64,000 bases of DNA from Zeimonas sp050187175 (lineage in GTDB: Bacteria; Pseudomonadota; Gammaproteobacteria; Burkholderiales; Burkholderiaceae_E). Numbering within the stretch: the stretch's first letter is position 1; every line of letters begins with the position of its first letter. The stretch spans positions 62,001-126,000 of the forward strand of contig JBFWXS010000002.1 in assembly GCA_050187175.1 (NCBI GenBank), given 5' to 3'. Below are positions 26,999 to 35,542 of the stretch, piece after piece. Under the pieces are notes generated by a model that saw only the letters and a list, made by a program, of their open reading frames with translations, did not search any database and was not told where the DNA came from. A program made the translations under genes and the position numbers.

Positions 26999-28012
26999 AT
27001 GAAGCAGACGCGCAGGCAATTCTGCGGGGGGCTGGCCGCCGGTTCGGTGCTGGCGTCGACGGTCGGCGTGCGCAGCGCTCACGCCCAGGCGGCAGCGCAA
27101 GGGGCGGCCCAGGCGGGCGCCTATCCCAACCGCCCGATCAAGCTGATCGTGCCCTACGGCGCCGGCTCGGCGACGGATGTGCAGGGACGCTTGATCCTGC
27201 CGAAGATGTCCGAGGTGCTGGGGCAGCCCGTGCTGGTCGAGAACCGTCCCGGCGCCACCGGCGTGATCGGGGCCGAGATGGTGGCGCGCTCGGCGCCGGA
27301 CGGCTACACGCTGATGATAGGCACGAACGCGACGCACGCCACCATGCAGTCGCTGACCAAGCTGCCTTACGTGGTGATGCGCGACTTCAGCTTCATCGGC
27401 CGCCTGTCGTCGACGCCGGCCTTCGTCATCGTCAACAACGACGTGCCGGCCAAGACGCTGCCCGAGTTCATTGCCTGGGCCAAGACGCAGCCGCAGGGAG
27501 TGGTGTTCGGATCGACCGGCAACGGCGGCTCGGGCCATCTGTCCAGCGAGCTGATCGGCATGAAGACGGGCATCAAGCTGATCCACGTGCCGTACAAGGA
27601 CGGCGGACAGGCGGTGACCGATCTGATGAGCGGCCAGATCAAGATGATGTCGTATTTCGCGTCCATCCTGCCGCACGTACGCGCCGGCCGCCTGCGCGCG
27701 CTGGCGGTGCTGGCGGACAAGCGCAGTCCGAGCGCGCCGGACCTGCCGACGGCTGCCGAGCAAGGCTTGCCGGGCCTGGAGGTCGCAGCCTGGGCCGGCA
27801 TGTTCGGCCCCGCCGGGATTCCGCAGCCTATCGTCAATCGGCTGTGGGGGGCGCTCGAGGCGGCCCTCAACGACAGCACGCTGCGCGAACAGTTCGCGAA
27901 GCAGGGCGTCGAGCCGCTGCCGCTGGGCCTGGAGCCGTTCCGGCAGTACTGCGAAGCGGAGGCCACCCGCTGGGCCGAAGTGATCCGCACCGCCGGATTG
28001 AAACTGGACTGA
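26999..28012 (+). CDS. Bug-family tripartite tricarboxylate transporter substrate-binding receptor
   Basis: A 337-residue periplasmic receptor with a clear twin-arginine signal (KQTRRQFCGGLAAG), so Tat export is likely. AGGAGGAG precedes the ATG. The signature is RPIKLIVPYGAGSATDVQGR, with SAPDGYTLMIG and HVPYKDGGQAVTDLMSGQI later. Between the signal and the mature fold is a short Ala/Gln-rich stretch. It lies in the operon 25843-29837 with the nitronate monooxygenase-like and AtuA-like genes, whose substrate it probably imports. Confidence 0.93.
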   Translation: MKQTRRQFCGGLAAGSVLASTVGVRSAHAQAAAQGAAQAGAYPNRPIKLIVPYGAGSATDVQGRLILPKMSEVLGQPVLVENRPGATGVIGAEMVARSAPDGYTLMIGTNATHATMQSLTKLPYVVMRDFSFIGRLSSTPAFVIVNNDVPAKTLPEFIAWAKTQPQGVVFGSTGNGGSGHLSSELIGMKTGIKLIHVPYKDGGQAVTDLMSGQIKMMSYFASILPHVRAGRLRALAVLADKRSPSAPDLPTAAEQGLPGLEVAAWAGMFGPAGIPQPIVNRLWGALEAALNDSTLREQFAKQGVEPLPLGLEPFRQYCEAEATRWAEVIRTAGLKLD

Positions 28013-28028
28013 CGGATACGGAGGCGTA

Positions 28029-29837
28029 ATGGCAGGCAATACTCTGCGGATCGGCGGCGCGAGCGCGTTCTGGGGCGACAGCAACGACGGCGTCGCGCAA
28101 CTGGTTGCCAAGGGCGACGTCGACGTGCTCGTGTTCGACTACCTGGCCGAGCTGACGATGTCGATCATGGCGGCCGCGCGGTCGAAGAATCCGGAGCTCG
28201 GCTACGCGACCGATTTCGTGTCGGCGCTGGCGCCGGTGCTGCCGCAGATCAAGGCGCGCGGCACCAAGGTGCTGAGCAATGCCGGCGGCATCAATCCGCA
28301 GGCGTGCGCGCGAGCGCTGCGCAAGGCTGCCGAGGCCGCCGGCGTGACGCTGCGGATCGCGGTGATCGAAGGCGATGACCTGCTGCCTCGGCAGAGCGAA
28401 GTCCAGGCGGCCGGTATCCGCGAGATGTGGACCGGCCAGCCGATGCCGCCGGGCCTGACCAGCATGAACGCCTATCTCGGGGCGTGGCCGGTGGTGGCTG
28501 CGCTCGAGCGCGGCGCCGACGTGGTGATCACCGGCCGCTGCGTCGACAGCGCGCTGTCGCTGGCGGCACTGGTCCATCGCTTCGGCTGGAAGCGCGACGA
28601 CTACGACCGGCTGGCGGCCGGCAGCCTCGTCGGTCACATCCTCGAGTGCACGACGCAGACCACCGGCGGCCTGTACACCGACTGGTGGCGCGTGCCTGGC
28701 TGGGACGACATGGGCTATCCGATCGCCGAATGCTCGGCCGACGGCAGCTTCGTGCTCAGCAAGCCGCCCGGCACCGGCGGTCTGATCCTGCCGACGGTCG
28801 CGGCCGAGCAGATGCTGTATGAAGTGACTGATCCGGCGAACTATCTATTGCCCGACGTCAGCTGCGACTTCACTGGCGTCACGATCGAGCAGGCGGGCGA
28901 GAATCAGGTCCGGATCGCGGGCGCGCGCGGCGCCGCCCCGACCGCCTTCTACAAGGTCAGCGGCACCTGGGTGGACGGCTATCGCCTGTCGACGACGCTG
29001 ACCTTTGTCGGCGACAACGCCGTGCAGAAAGGACGCCGTGCAGTGGAGGCGGTGGTCACGCGGGCGCGGCGCTTGTTCGCCGCTGCGGGCCATGGGGACT
29101 TCAGCGAAGTCTGCATCGAGGTGCTGGGCAGCGAGACGCCTTCGTACGGAGCGAATGCCCGCGCCGATGCGCGCGAGGTCGTGGTTCGCCTGGCCGTGCG
29201 GCACCCGGACATGAAGGCGCTGAACCTGCTGTCACGCGAGATCGCTCCGATCGGCACGGCGGGTGCTTCCGGGACGACCGGCTTCAGCGGCCGGCCGAAG
29301 GCTTCGCCGGTGTTCCGGCTGTTCTCGTTCCTGTGGCCCAAGGCCAAGCTCGACGTGATGGTCGATCTCGACGGCGAGCGCCGCCCTGTCGATCTGCCGA
29401 CGACGGCGCACAGCTGGCAGCAGGCGACCGGCAAGCGCTACGAACCGAGCACGCTGCCCGCCGGCGAGCGCGTCACCCTGCCGCTGTCGGCGATTGCCGT
29501 GGCCCGCAGCGGTGACAAGGGGGACGTCGCCCATGTGGCGGTGATCGCGCGCCAGCCGAAGTTCGCGGCCCTGATCGGCGAGCAGATCAGCGACGCCGCG
29601 GTCGCGACCTGGTTCGGTCATCTGGCGCAAGGGCCGGTGACGCGCTACGACGTTCCCGGGATTCACGCGTACAACTACACGCTGCGTGAAGCCTTGGGCG
29701 GCGGTGGGGCGGCTTCGCTGCGCAACGATCCGCTCGGCAAGACCTTCGGCATGGTGCTGCTCAGCCATCCCGTCCAGGTGCCCGCCGCATGGGTCGGCGC
29801 TACCGATCCGGGATTCGAAGGCCGCGTCGCCGACTGA
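28029..29837 (+). CDS. AtuA-like acyclic terpene utilisation family protein (DUF1446 plus C-terminal domain)
   Basis: A 602-residue protein resembling AtuA, which is required for growth on citronellol/geranyl compounds but whose reaction is unknown. The N-terminal DUF1446 domain (about 1-440) shows GGASAFWGDS, DYLAELTMSIMAAA, KVLSNAGGINPQA and the conserved TGRCVDSALSLAALVH. The C-terminal domain (about 480-590) starts at LSAIAVARSGDKGDVAHVAV. GGAGG precedes the ATG. The fusion of both domains is common in betaproteobacteria. Association with CoA-ester enzymes suggests a role on branched or terpene-like acids, but this is not shown. Confidence 0.87.
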   Translation: MAGNTLRIGGASAFWGDSNDGVAQLVAKGDVDVLVFDYLAELTMSIMAAARSKNPELGYATDFVSALAPVLPQIKARGTKVLSNAGGINPQACARALRKAAEAAGVTLRIAVIEGDDLLPRQSEVQAAGIREMWTGQPMPPGLTSMNAYLGAWPVVAALERGADVVITGRCVDSALSLAALVHRFGWKRDDYDRLAAGSLVGHILECTTQTTGGLYTDWWRVPGWDDMGYPIAECSADGSFVLSKPPGTGGLILPTVAAEQMLYEVTDPANYLLPDVSCDFTGVTIEQAGENQVRIAGARGAAPTAFYKVSGTWVDGYRLSTTLTFVGDNAVQKGRRAVEAVVTRARRLFAAAGHGDFSEVCIEVLGSETPSYGANARADAREVVVRLAVRHPDMKALNLLSREIAPIGTAGASGTTGFSGRPKASPVFRLFSFLWPKAKLDVMVDLDGERRPVDLPTTAHSWQQATGKRYEPSTLPAGERVTLPLSAIAVARSGDKGDVAHVAVIARQPKFAALIGEQISDAAVATWFGHLAQGPVTRYDVPGIHAYNYTLREALGGGGAASLRNDPLGKTFGMVLLSHPVQVPAAWVGATDPGFEGRVAD

Positions 29838-29886
29838 AGGCCGCGTCGCTCACGGAACCGCGGAGCGGCAGCTCGCCGCCGTCCGT

Positions 29887-29958
29887 CGGCTCATCGCGAT
29901 CAGGCGGCTCATCGCGATCAGGCGGCTCATCGCGATCAGGCGGCTCATCGCGATCAGG
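29887..29958. repeat. Four perfect tandem copies of an 18-bp unit
   Basis: CGGCTCATCGCGATCAGG is repeated four times without change, followed by decayed copies to about 30030. It lies in the 200-base spacer between the AtuA-like gene and a small minus-strand gene. Each unit contains the palindrome TCGCGA. The length is a multiple of three, so frames stay open through it on both strands, but no start with a ribosome site makes a credible protein. This is a minisatellite likely to vary in copy number. Confidence 0.85.
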
Positions 29959-30040
29959 CGGTTCGTCGCGGCCGCCCGGTTCCCCGCGGCCAACCGGTTC
30001 GCCGCGGCTGACAAGTTCGCCGCGATCCACCGCCGATCGC

Positions 30041-30277
30041 TCAGGCGACCTTGGCCAGGCGATCGCGGCGCGGCGGCGTGGTGCGTGCCGAACGCGACGC
30101 GCGCGAGCTGCGGCTGGTCTTGACCGCGCGCAGCCGGGGGCCGGGCGAGAACAGCGACAGCGGCCGACCTTGCAGGCGGCCCGCGTTCAGCGCCTCTATC
30201 AATCGCGTGCGATGAGCCAGATGCTGCTCGTAGAGCGCGTGGGCAACGGCGAGTTCTTCAAGCTGATGACGGTTCAT
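30041..30277 (-). CDS. Small basic protein of unknown function
   Basis: A 78-residue protein. The start at 30277 is supported by GGGAGGA 6 bases upstream. Residues 1-40 look like an amphipathic helix (MNRHQLEELAVAHALYEQHL); residues 45-78 are rich in Arg, Ser and Thr and strongly basic, which would suit nucleic-acid or membrane-surface binding. No family is recognised. It stands alone between the tandem repeat and the glycosyltransferase leader. The predicted start and helix make a real gene more likely than not. Confidence 0.5.
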   Translation of the reverse strand: MNRHQLEELAVAHALYEQHLAHRTRLIEALNAGRLQGRPLSLFSPGPRLRAVKTSRSSRASRSARTTPPRRDRLAKVA

Positions 30278-30731
30278 GACGTCCTCCCGTGTGCGTCGAT
30301 GAGTACATCACAGTTTGCGGCGGGCACATGCGAAATCAAGGGAATCGTTCTCGCCGCGATGCGCCGCGCGTGAACTACGGCACGCGGCGGCTATTGCGCC
30401 TTCGACCAGCACAGGGGTGGCACGCTGTTTGCCGCCGGCTGCGACACGGTTGCAATGTTCCGGTCAATGTGCACAATATCCGCAGCTGATCGAGTCGCCA
30501 GACTCGGATCCGGACGCGCAGTCGACCGGAAAGGCCCAGCGCCGGCCTTTAGCCCCACAGCTGCGGTGGATTCGGTTTCACCGGCTTTTTCCGCAGTCTC
30601 GTTGTCGTTGTGCAGATGTATCGTTGCCTCGCCGGTGCCTGAGCACCGGTGTGAACGGAGGCATTGCTAGGCGCTTGCCCCGGGCTCGGAACCACGGGCC
30701 CCGGCCGGCAAGCAATGCCTTGGGAGCCTGC
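30278..30731 (+). promoter_or_regulatory. Long non-coding leader of the glycosyltransferase gene with two hairpins
   Basis: This 454-base stretch has an open frame in phase with the glycosyltransferase (from 30315), but its translation is low-complexity and unlike the family, so I read it as untranslated. It contains a perfect hairpin, CCGGTGC (30632-30638), loop CTGA, GCACCGG (30643-30649). A longer one pairs GGCATTGC (30660-30667) and GCTTGCC (30673-30679) with the single segment 30707-30719 (GGCAAGCAATGCC), ending just before the GGGAG ribosome site at 30722. This could control translation. No clear promoter is seen. Confidence 0.45.
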
Positions 30732-33700
30732 GTGGATAGTCTTGAGAAGTTCATCGGTCTGGTGAAGGCTTCGGGCCTTTTCGACAGCGACTGGTACATG
30801 GCCCAGTACCCGGACGTGGCCGCCACCGGCCTCGATCCGGTCGAACACTATCTGCGCATCGGCGCGCCCATGCTGCGCGACCCGAGCCCCGGCTTCAGCA
30901 CGCGCTTCTATCTGAACAGCAACCCCGACGTGGCTGCCGCCCGCGTGGATCCGCTGTCGCACTACATCATCCACGGACGGGCCGAGGGCCGCGCGCCGCT
31001 GCCCGCCCCGCCGCTGCCGCCCGAGCCGCTGTCCAGCCTGCTGTCGACGGACAGTGGGCGGTCGAGCACGCTCTCGGCACCGTCCGCAGTGCCGCCCGGT
31101 GCAGGCACGTCGCTTGCTCCGGCTGCGGCCGCAGTGGCCGCCGCGGCCGAACCGCCGCGGATGCTGCCTGTGCCCGAGCAGACCGCGATCGACGTGGTGA
31201 TCCCGGTCTTCAACGCGCTCGACGACGTGCAGCGATGCCTGGACTCGGTCCGCCGCCGCAGCGACGGCTATCGAGTGACCGCGATCGTCGTCAATGACGG
31301 TTCCGACGCTCCCACTTCGGACTGGCTGCGCCACTACTGCGGCCGGCATGAAGAATTCGAGCTCATCGAGCACGAGCGCAACCGAGGCTACACGCAGGCG
31401 GTCAACACCGGACTGAAGCGTTCGTCGGCGCCCTACGTCGTCACCTTGAACAGCGATACGATAGTCACGCGCGGCTGGCTGAACGGACTCGTGCGCTGCA
31501 TGGAAACCGCCGCGCAGGGGCGCGCCGGCATCGTCGGGCCGATGTCGAACGCGGCCAGCTGGCAGAACGTGCCGGAGCTGTTCGACGACGACGATGCCTT
31601 CGCCGTCAATCCGCTGCCGGCCGACCTGACGCCCGATGCGATGGCGGGCCTGATCTCGTCGATCTCGCGGCGGCAGTATCCGCCCGTGCCCTTCGTCAAC
31701 GGCTTCTGCTTCATGATCCGCCGGCAGGTGATCGACGCCATCGGCTACATGGACGAGGAAGCGTTTCCGCTCGGCTACGGCGAGGAGAACGACTTCTGCA
31801 TTCGCGCCGCCGATGCCGGGTTCGCACTGGCCATCGCCGACGACTGCTACGTGTTCCATGCGAAGTCGAAGAGCTTCGGCCACGAGCGGCGCAAGGCGCT
31901 GTCGCAGCAAGGATCGGAGACGCTGCGCCGCAAGCACGGCGCGACCCGCCTGCGCGCGCTCACCCGGCAGATGCGCGAGATCGAGGCGCTCGATCGGCTG
32001 CGCACGCTGCTGAAGAACCGGCTGGCCAAGCGGCGCGCCGACGGCGACGGCGTCGACCTGATGTCGATGCGCATCCTGTTCCTGCTGCCGGCGCGCGGCG
32101 GCGGCGGCGGTGCGAACTCGGTCGTGCAGGAAGTGACCGAGATGCGGCTGCTCGGCCTGTCGGCGAGCATCGCCGTGAAGCAGCGCGATCTGGCGCACAT
32201 CCGCGACGTCTATGCCGACGTCCGAGATCCGGGCGACCTGTTCATCGGCTTCGGCGACGACACGTTGCTGTCGCTGAGCGAGGACTACGACATCGTGGTC
32301 GGCACCGTCTATCACTCGATGGCGCTGGTGCAGCAGATCGTGGCCGTGCATCCGCACATCCTGCCGGCGTATTACGTGCAGGACTACGAGCCGATGTTCT
32401 TCACGCCGGACAGCGAGCAGTGGGCGGTGGCCCGGGCCTCGTACACGCTGGTGCCCGGCACGCTGCTGTTCGCCAAGACGCACTGGATAGCGCAGCAGGT
32501 GCTGGCCGAGCACGGCGTTGCCGTGAGCAAGGTCGCGCCCAGCATCGATCACGACGTCTACCGGCCCGGACGGCGCCTGGCCGACGGCATCGTGCGCGTC
32601 GCCGCGATGATTCGTCCGCAGACGCCGGTGCGCGGTGCGGCGCGCACGATGCGCGTGCTGGCGCGGCTGGTGGCCGCGCACGGCGCGCGCGTCGAAGTGC
32701 ACGTGTTCGGCTGCGCCGAGGATGCGCCGCAGTTCCAGGCCTTGCAGCGCGGCTTCCCGTACCGCAATCACGGCGTGCTGAAGCGGCCGCAGGTCGCGGC
32801 GCTGCTCGCGCAGGCCGACGTCTTCATCGACTTGTCGGACTACCAGGCGTTCGGACGTACCGGCCTCGAGGCGATGGCCTGCGGCTGCGCGGTGATGGTG
32901 CCCGTCCATGGCGGTACCGACGAGTACGCGGTCGACGGCGTCAATGCGATGGTCATCGACAGCCTCGATGAAGCGGCCTGCCTGGCGCGGCTGAACGAAC
33001 TGCTGTCATCGGACGAGCAGCTGCGCACGATGCAGCGCGCCGGGCTGTTGACGGCATCACGCTATTCGGCGCGTTCGGCGGCCGTCAGCGAGATCGTGCT
33101 GTTCGCCGGCGGCCTGGAGACCCATCGCCGCACGCATCCGCGGCCGCAGAAATCGCGGCTGAGCCTGGTGCCGTCGCGGCGCCTGGACGGTGTGCCGACC
33201 GGCTCGGGACACGTCAGAGTGCTGCTGCCTTTCGATTCGACCGCCATCCGCCAGGGCTGGCGGGTCGATACCTGCCCCGCCGGCGAGCTGCCGGTGCCCG
33301 GTGAGTCCGACGTGGCGCTGCTGCAGCGGGAGGTCGCCGGTTTCTCCATCGTTCAGCTCGACGAATGGCTGGACGCATGGCGCAGCACGGGCGGCCGCTT
33401 CATCTACGAGATCGACGACGATCTGTTCGATCCCGCCGCGCTGCGAGCCCGCGATTTCGACGGCGATGCCGAGCAGGCGGCACGCAAGGCGCAATGGCTG
33501 ATCTGCCGTGCCGATGCCGTGTCGGTGTCCACCGACGCGCTGGCGCAGCGGATCCGGCCGCTGAACCCGAACGTGCACGTGGTGCCGAACTGCCTGGATG
33601 CCAGGCTGTGGAAGCTGCATGGCGATCGCCGCCCGCCGCCGGCGCCGGCTCATGCCCGGCAGCCGGGCGGTCCGCTGCGCATCGGCTATATCGGTACGCC

Positions 33701-34265
33701 CACGCATGGCCAGGATCTGGCCCTCGTGGCCGAGGCCATGAACCGTATCCAGACCGAATACGGCGGCCGCGTGCAGATCGAAGTGATCGGTGCCTTCCAG
33801 CGGCAGGAGCCGCTGTTCGGCGTGCGCGTGCCGCTGCCGCGGTCGAGCGACTATCCCAACTTCGTCCGCTGGCTGCATCAGCGCGTCCACTGGGACATCG
33901 GCATCATTCCGCTGCTCGACGACGAGTTCAATCGCAGCAAGAGCTCCTTGAAGTTTCTCGAGTACGCCGCACTGGAGATGGCCATCGTCTGCTCGGACGT
34001 GCCGGCCTATGCGGGGGTGGCACGGCACGAAGTCAATGCGCTGGTGGTCTCCAATACCCGTGAGGCCTGGTACGAAGCGGTGCGCGAACTGATCGAGGAC
34101 GAGGGCAAGCGGCGGCGCCTGGCCGAAGCCGCCACGGCACAGCTTAAGTCGCAGCACACGCTGGAGCACAATGCCGCCGGGCTGCAGGCGCTGCTGAGCT
34201 CCGGGCCGCAGCAGTCCGAACAGCGGCCCGAGCCGCTCAGCGCACCTATGACGGCGGCGGCCTGA
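30732..34265 (+). CDS. Large multidomain glycosyltransferase (GT2 plus two GT4-like domains)
   Basis: A 1177-residue cytoplasmic glycosyltransferase, probably for a surface polysaccharide or glycan. The GTG at 30732 with GGGAG upstream starts exactly at the conserved N-terminal repeats (FDSDWYMAQYPDVAATGLDP near 17-36, FYLNSNPDVAAARVDPLSHY near 59-78). Then come a Pro/Ala linker, a GT2 domain at about 150-410 (IDVVIPVFN, VVNDGSD, LNSDT, YGEENDFCIRA), a GT4-like domain at about 440-790 (ARGGGGGANSVVQEV, FGRTGLEAMACGCAV), and a second GT4-like domain at about 830-1150 (FIYEIDDDLFDP, IGYIGTPTHGQDL, SSLKFLEYAALEM). It converges on and overlaps the next gene by 20 bases. Confidence 0.9.
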   Translation: MDSLEKFIGLVKASGLFDSDWYMAQYPDVAATGLDPVEHYLRIGAPMLRDPSPGFSTRFYLNSNPDVAAARVDPLSHYIIHGRAEGRAPLPAPPLPPEPLSSLLSTDSGRSSTLSAPSAVPPGAGTSLAPAAAAVAAAAEPPRMLPVPEQTAIDVVIPVFNALDDVQRCLDSVRRRSDGYRVTAIVVNDGSDAPTSDWLRHYCGRHEEFELIEHERNRGYTQAVNTGLKRSSAPYVVTLNSDTIVTRGWLNGLVRCMETAAQGRAGIVGPMSNAASWQNVPELFDDDDAFAVNPLPADLTPDAMAGLISSISRRQYPPVPFVNGFCFMIRRQVIDAIGYMDEEAFPLGYGEENDFCIRAADAGFALAIADDCYVFHAKSKSFGHERRKALSQQGSETLRRKHGATRLRALTRQMREIEALDRLRTLLKNRLAKRRADGDGVDLMSMRILFLLPARGGGGGANSVVQEVTEMRLLGLSASIAVKQRDLAHIRDVYADVRDPGDLFIGFGDDTLLSLSEDYDIVVGTVYHSMALVQQIVAVHPHILPAYYVQDYEPMFFTPDSEQWAVARASYTLVPGTLLFAKTHWIAQQVLAEHGVAVSKVAPSIDHDVYRPGRRLADGIVRVAAMIRPQTPVRGAARTMRVLARLVAAHGARVEVHVFGCAEDAPQFQALQRGFPYRNHGVLKRPQVAALLAQADVFIDLSDYQAFGRTGLEAMACGCAVMVPVHGGTDEYAVDGVNAMVIDSLDEAACLARLNELLSSDEQLRTMQRAGLLTASRYSARSAAVSEIVLFAGGLETHRRTHPRPQKSRLSLVPSRRLDGVPTGSGHVRVLLPFDSTAIRQGWRVDTCPAGELPVPGESDVALLQREVAGFSIVQLDEWLDAWRSTGGRFIYEIDDDLFDPAALRARDFDGDAEQAARKAQWLICRADAVSVSTDALAQRIRPLNPNVHVVPNCLDARLWKLHGDRRPPPAPAHARQPGGPLRIGYIGTPTHGQDLALVAEAMNRIQTEYGGRVQIEVIGAFQRQEPLFGVRVPLPRSSDYPNFVRWLHQRVHWDIGIIPLLDDEFNRSKSSLKFLEYAALEMAIVCSDVPAYAGVARHEVNALVVSNTREAWYEAVRELIEDEGKRRRLAEAATAQLKSQHTLEHNAAGLQALLSSGPQQSEQRPEPLSAPMTAAA

Positions 34266-35538
34266 CCCACTCGAAATCGATCACCGACGACGAGCGGGTC
34301 TTGAATCCCATCAGCGAGTCCATGAAGGACCCGACGTCGAGCGCGACGCCGCCGCGGCGGCGTATCGTCTCGCAATAGAGCTTGCCCAGCAGTCCCGCGC
34401 CGACCAAGTACAGCTGGCCCGGCTGGACGCGCTCGTTCAGCTCGGCCGTCAGCGCGTCGAACACCTGCGGATAGTGCGGCGGGCTCTGCTGGTTGGCGAA
34501 CTTGAACTCGGCCGGCACCGGGTGCCAATTCACGGCGACATTCAGGCTGCGCTGCAGGATCGCCGTGACGTCGCGACAGCCGACGACAGCCAGCGACTGC
34601 TGCCGCCGCAGGAAGTCACCGAACTCCTGCTTGACGAACAGGGTCTGCGGCAGCGAGACGTCGGCAAGCGTCTTGGTGTGCAGCAGTGAGAAGTCGCGCA
34701 GATGGACGAAGGATGAAGTCTCCAGGATGCCGAGCTTCGAGGTGCCGAAGCCGGTGAACGGCGGTACGCCGATCACGTCCGCGCAGCGGATCGCCTGGTT
34801 CATGCCGGCCGAGATGCGCAGCGTGTCGTCCTCGTCCAGCTCGCGGCCGAACTGCATCGTGTATGAATCCTTCGCGTCGGAGGGGCCGTACGAGTAGCCG
34901 TAGCCGAACAGCCGGTTCTCGCAATGGCCGAGGCGCACGAAGCTGAAGCCGCGCCGTTCCGACAGCGCCTGTCCGGCGCGGGTCAGCAGTTCTGTCGGCA
35001 CGATCATCCGAGCCTTCAGCTCGGCGCTCAGCGAGCGCTGCTCGTGCAGCGAGAACAGTCGCTGCGCCACGCGTCCGGTCTCGTAGCGCAGCACCACGAT
35101 CCGGCTGGTGTCGCCGTCGATCTGCGGTTCGCCGAGGTCGACGGCGATCGCCGCCCGGCGCAGTTCGGCAGCGCGGGCCTGCAGCTTGGCGCGTCGTTCG
35201 ACAATGAGGAAGTGTTGCCGCGCCATCTTCTGCGCCGCTGCCAGCAGGTAGCGCACATTGCTTTCCGATGAGAAGCCGAGCATCGCGCCGAGGAAGACGA
35301 TGGTGTCGAAGCGTTCTCCCGCCGCTTCCAGGCCTCGCACGAACTCGACCAGATTGTCGACGTAGCGGCAGCCGCCCTGCTGCGCGACTGCCTCGGCGTT
35401 CGTGACGTGATCGGGCTGGAACGGGAAGCGGCCGTCGAGCGGCGCGAGCATCGCCGGCGTGTCCCGGCCCCATAGGGTCAGCGTGCTTGCCGCGGCGGGC
35501 GGCGGCGATCCGTCGTTCAAGGGCTCGCGCTCGGACAT
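34246..35538 (-). CDS. GT-D-fold glycosyltransferase-like protein
   Basis: A 430-residue protein. The C-terminal half (about 185-420) resembles GT-D-type glycosyltransferases: FVRLGHCENRLFGYG in place of the usual L-G-D-G-E, VVGCRDVTAILQRSLNV, LYLVGAGLLGKLYCETIR and ALDVGSFMDSLMG. The N-terminal half (about 20-170) has FDTIVFLGAMLGFSSESNVR followed by a helical stretch and looks like a degenerate Rossmann or methyltransferase-like domain; I do not recognise it. It is convergent with the large glycosyltransferase and overlaps its 3' end by 20 bases. The two may work on the same glycan although made from opposite strands. Confidence 0.65.
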   Translation of the reverse strand: MSEREPLNDGSPPPAAASTLTLWGRDTPAMLAPLDGRFPFQPDHVTNAEAVAQQGGCRYVDNLVEFVRGLEAAGERFDTIVFLGAMLGFSSESNVRYLLAAAQKMARQHFLIVERRAKLQARAAELRRAAIAVDLGEPQIDGDTSRIVVLRYETGRVAQRLFSLHEQRSLSAELKARMIVPTELLTRAGQALSERRGFSFVRLGHCENRLFGYGYSYGPSDAKDSYTMQFGRELDEDDTLRISAGMNQAIRCADVIGVPPFTGFGTSKLGILETSSFVHLRDFSLLHTKTLADVSLPQTLFVKQEFGDFLRRQQSLAVVGCRDVTAILQRSLNVAVNWHPVPAEFKFANQQSPPHYPQVFDALTAELNERVQPGQLYLVGAGLLGKLYCETIRRRGGVALDVGSFMDSLMGFKTRSSSVIDFEWVRPPPS

Positions 35539-35542
35539 CGGT

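Noticed and set aside
29887..29958. CRISPR-like array
   Set aside because: The 18-bp units are directly adjacent with no spacers, and no cas genes are present.
30315..30731. In-frame upstream extension of the glycosyltransferase
   Set aside because: It would add 139 residues of low-complexity sequence before the conserved N-terminal repeats, and a GTG with a good ribosome site lies exactly at the start of the conserved part.
30549..32909. A 786-codon open frame antisense to the glycosyltransferase gene
   Set aside because: Its translation is Arg/His/Gln-rich with no family features, and the sense frame has three clear enzyme domains. Long antisense frames are expected in DNA this GC-rich. 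The same applies to 3045-4427, 14791-16275, 49236-50624 and 61451-63970 on the minus strand.
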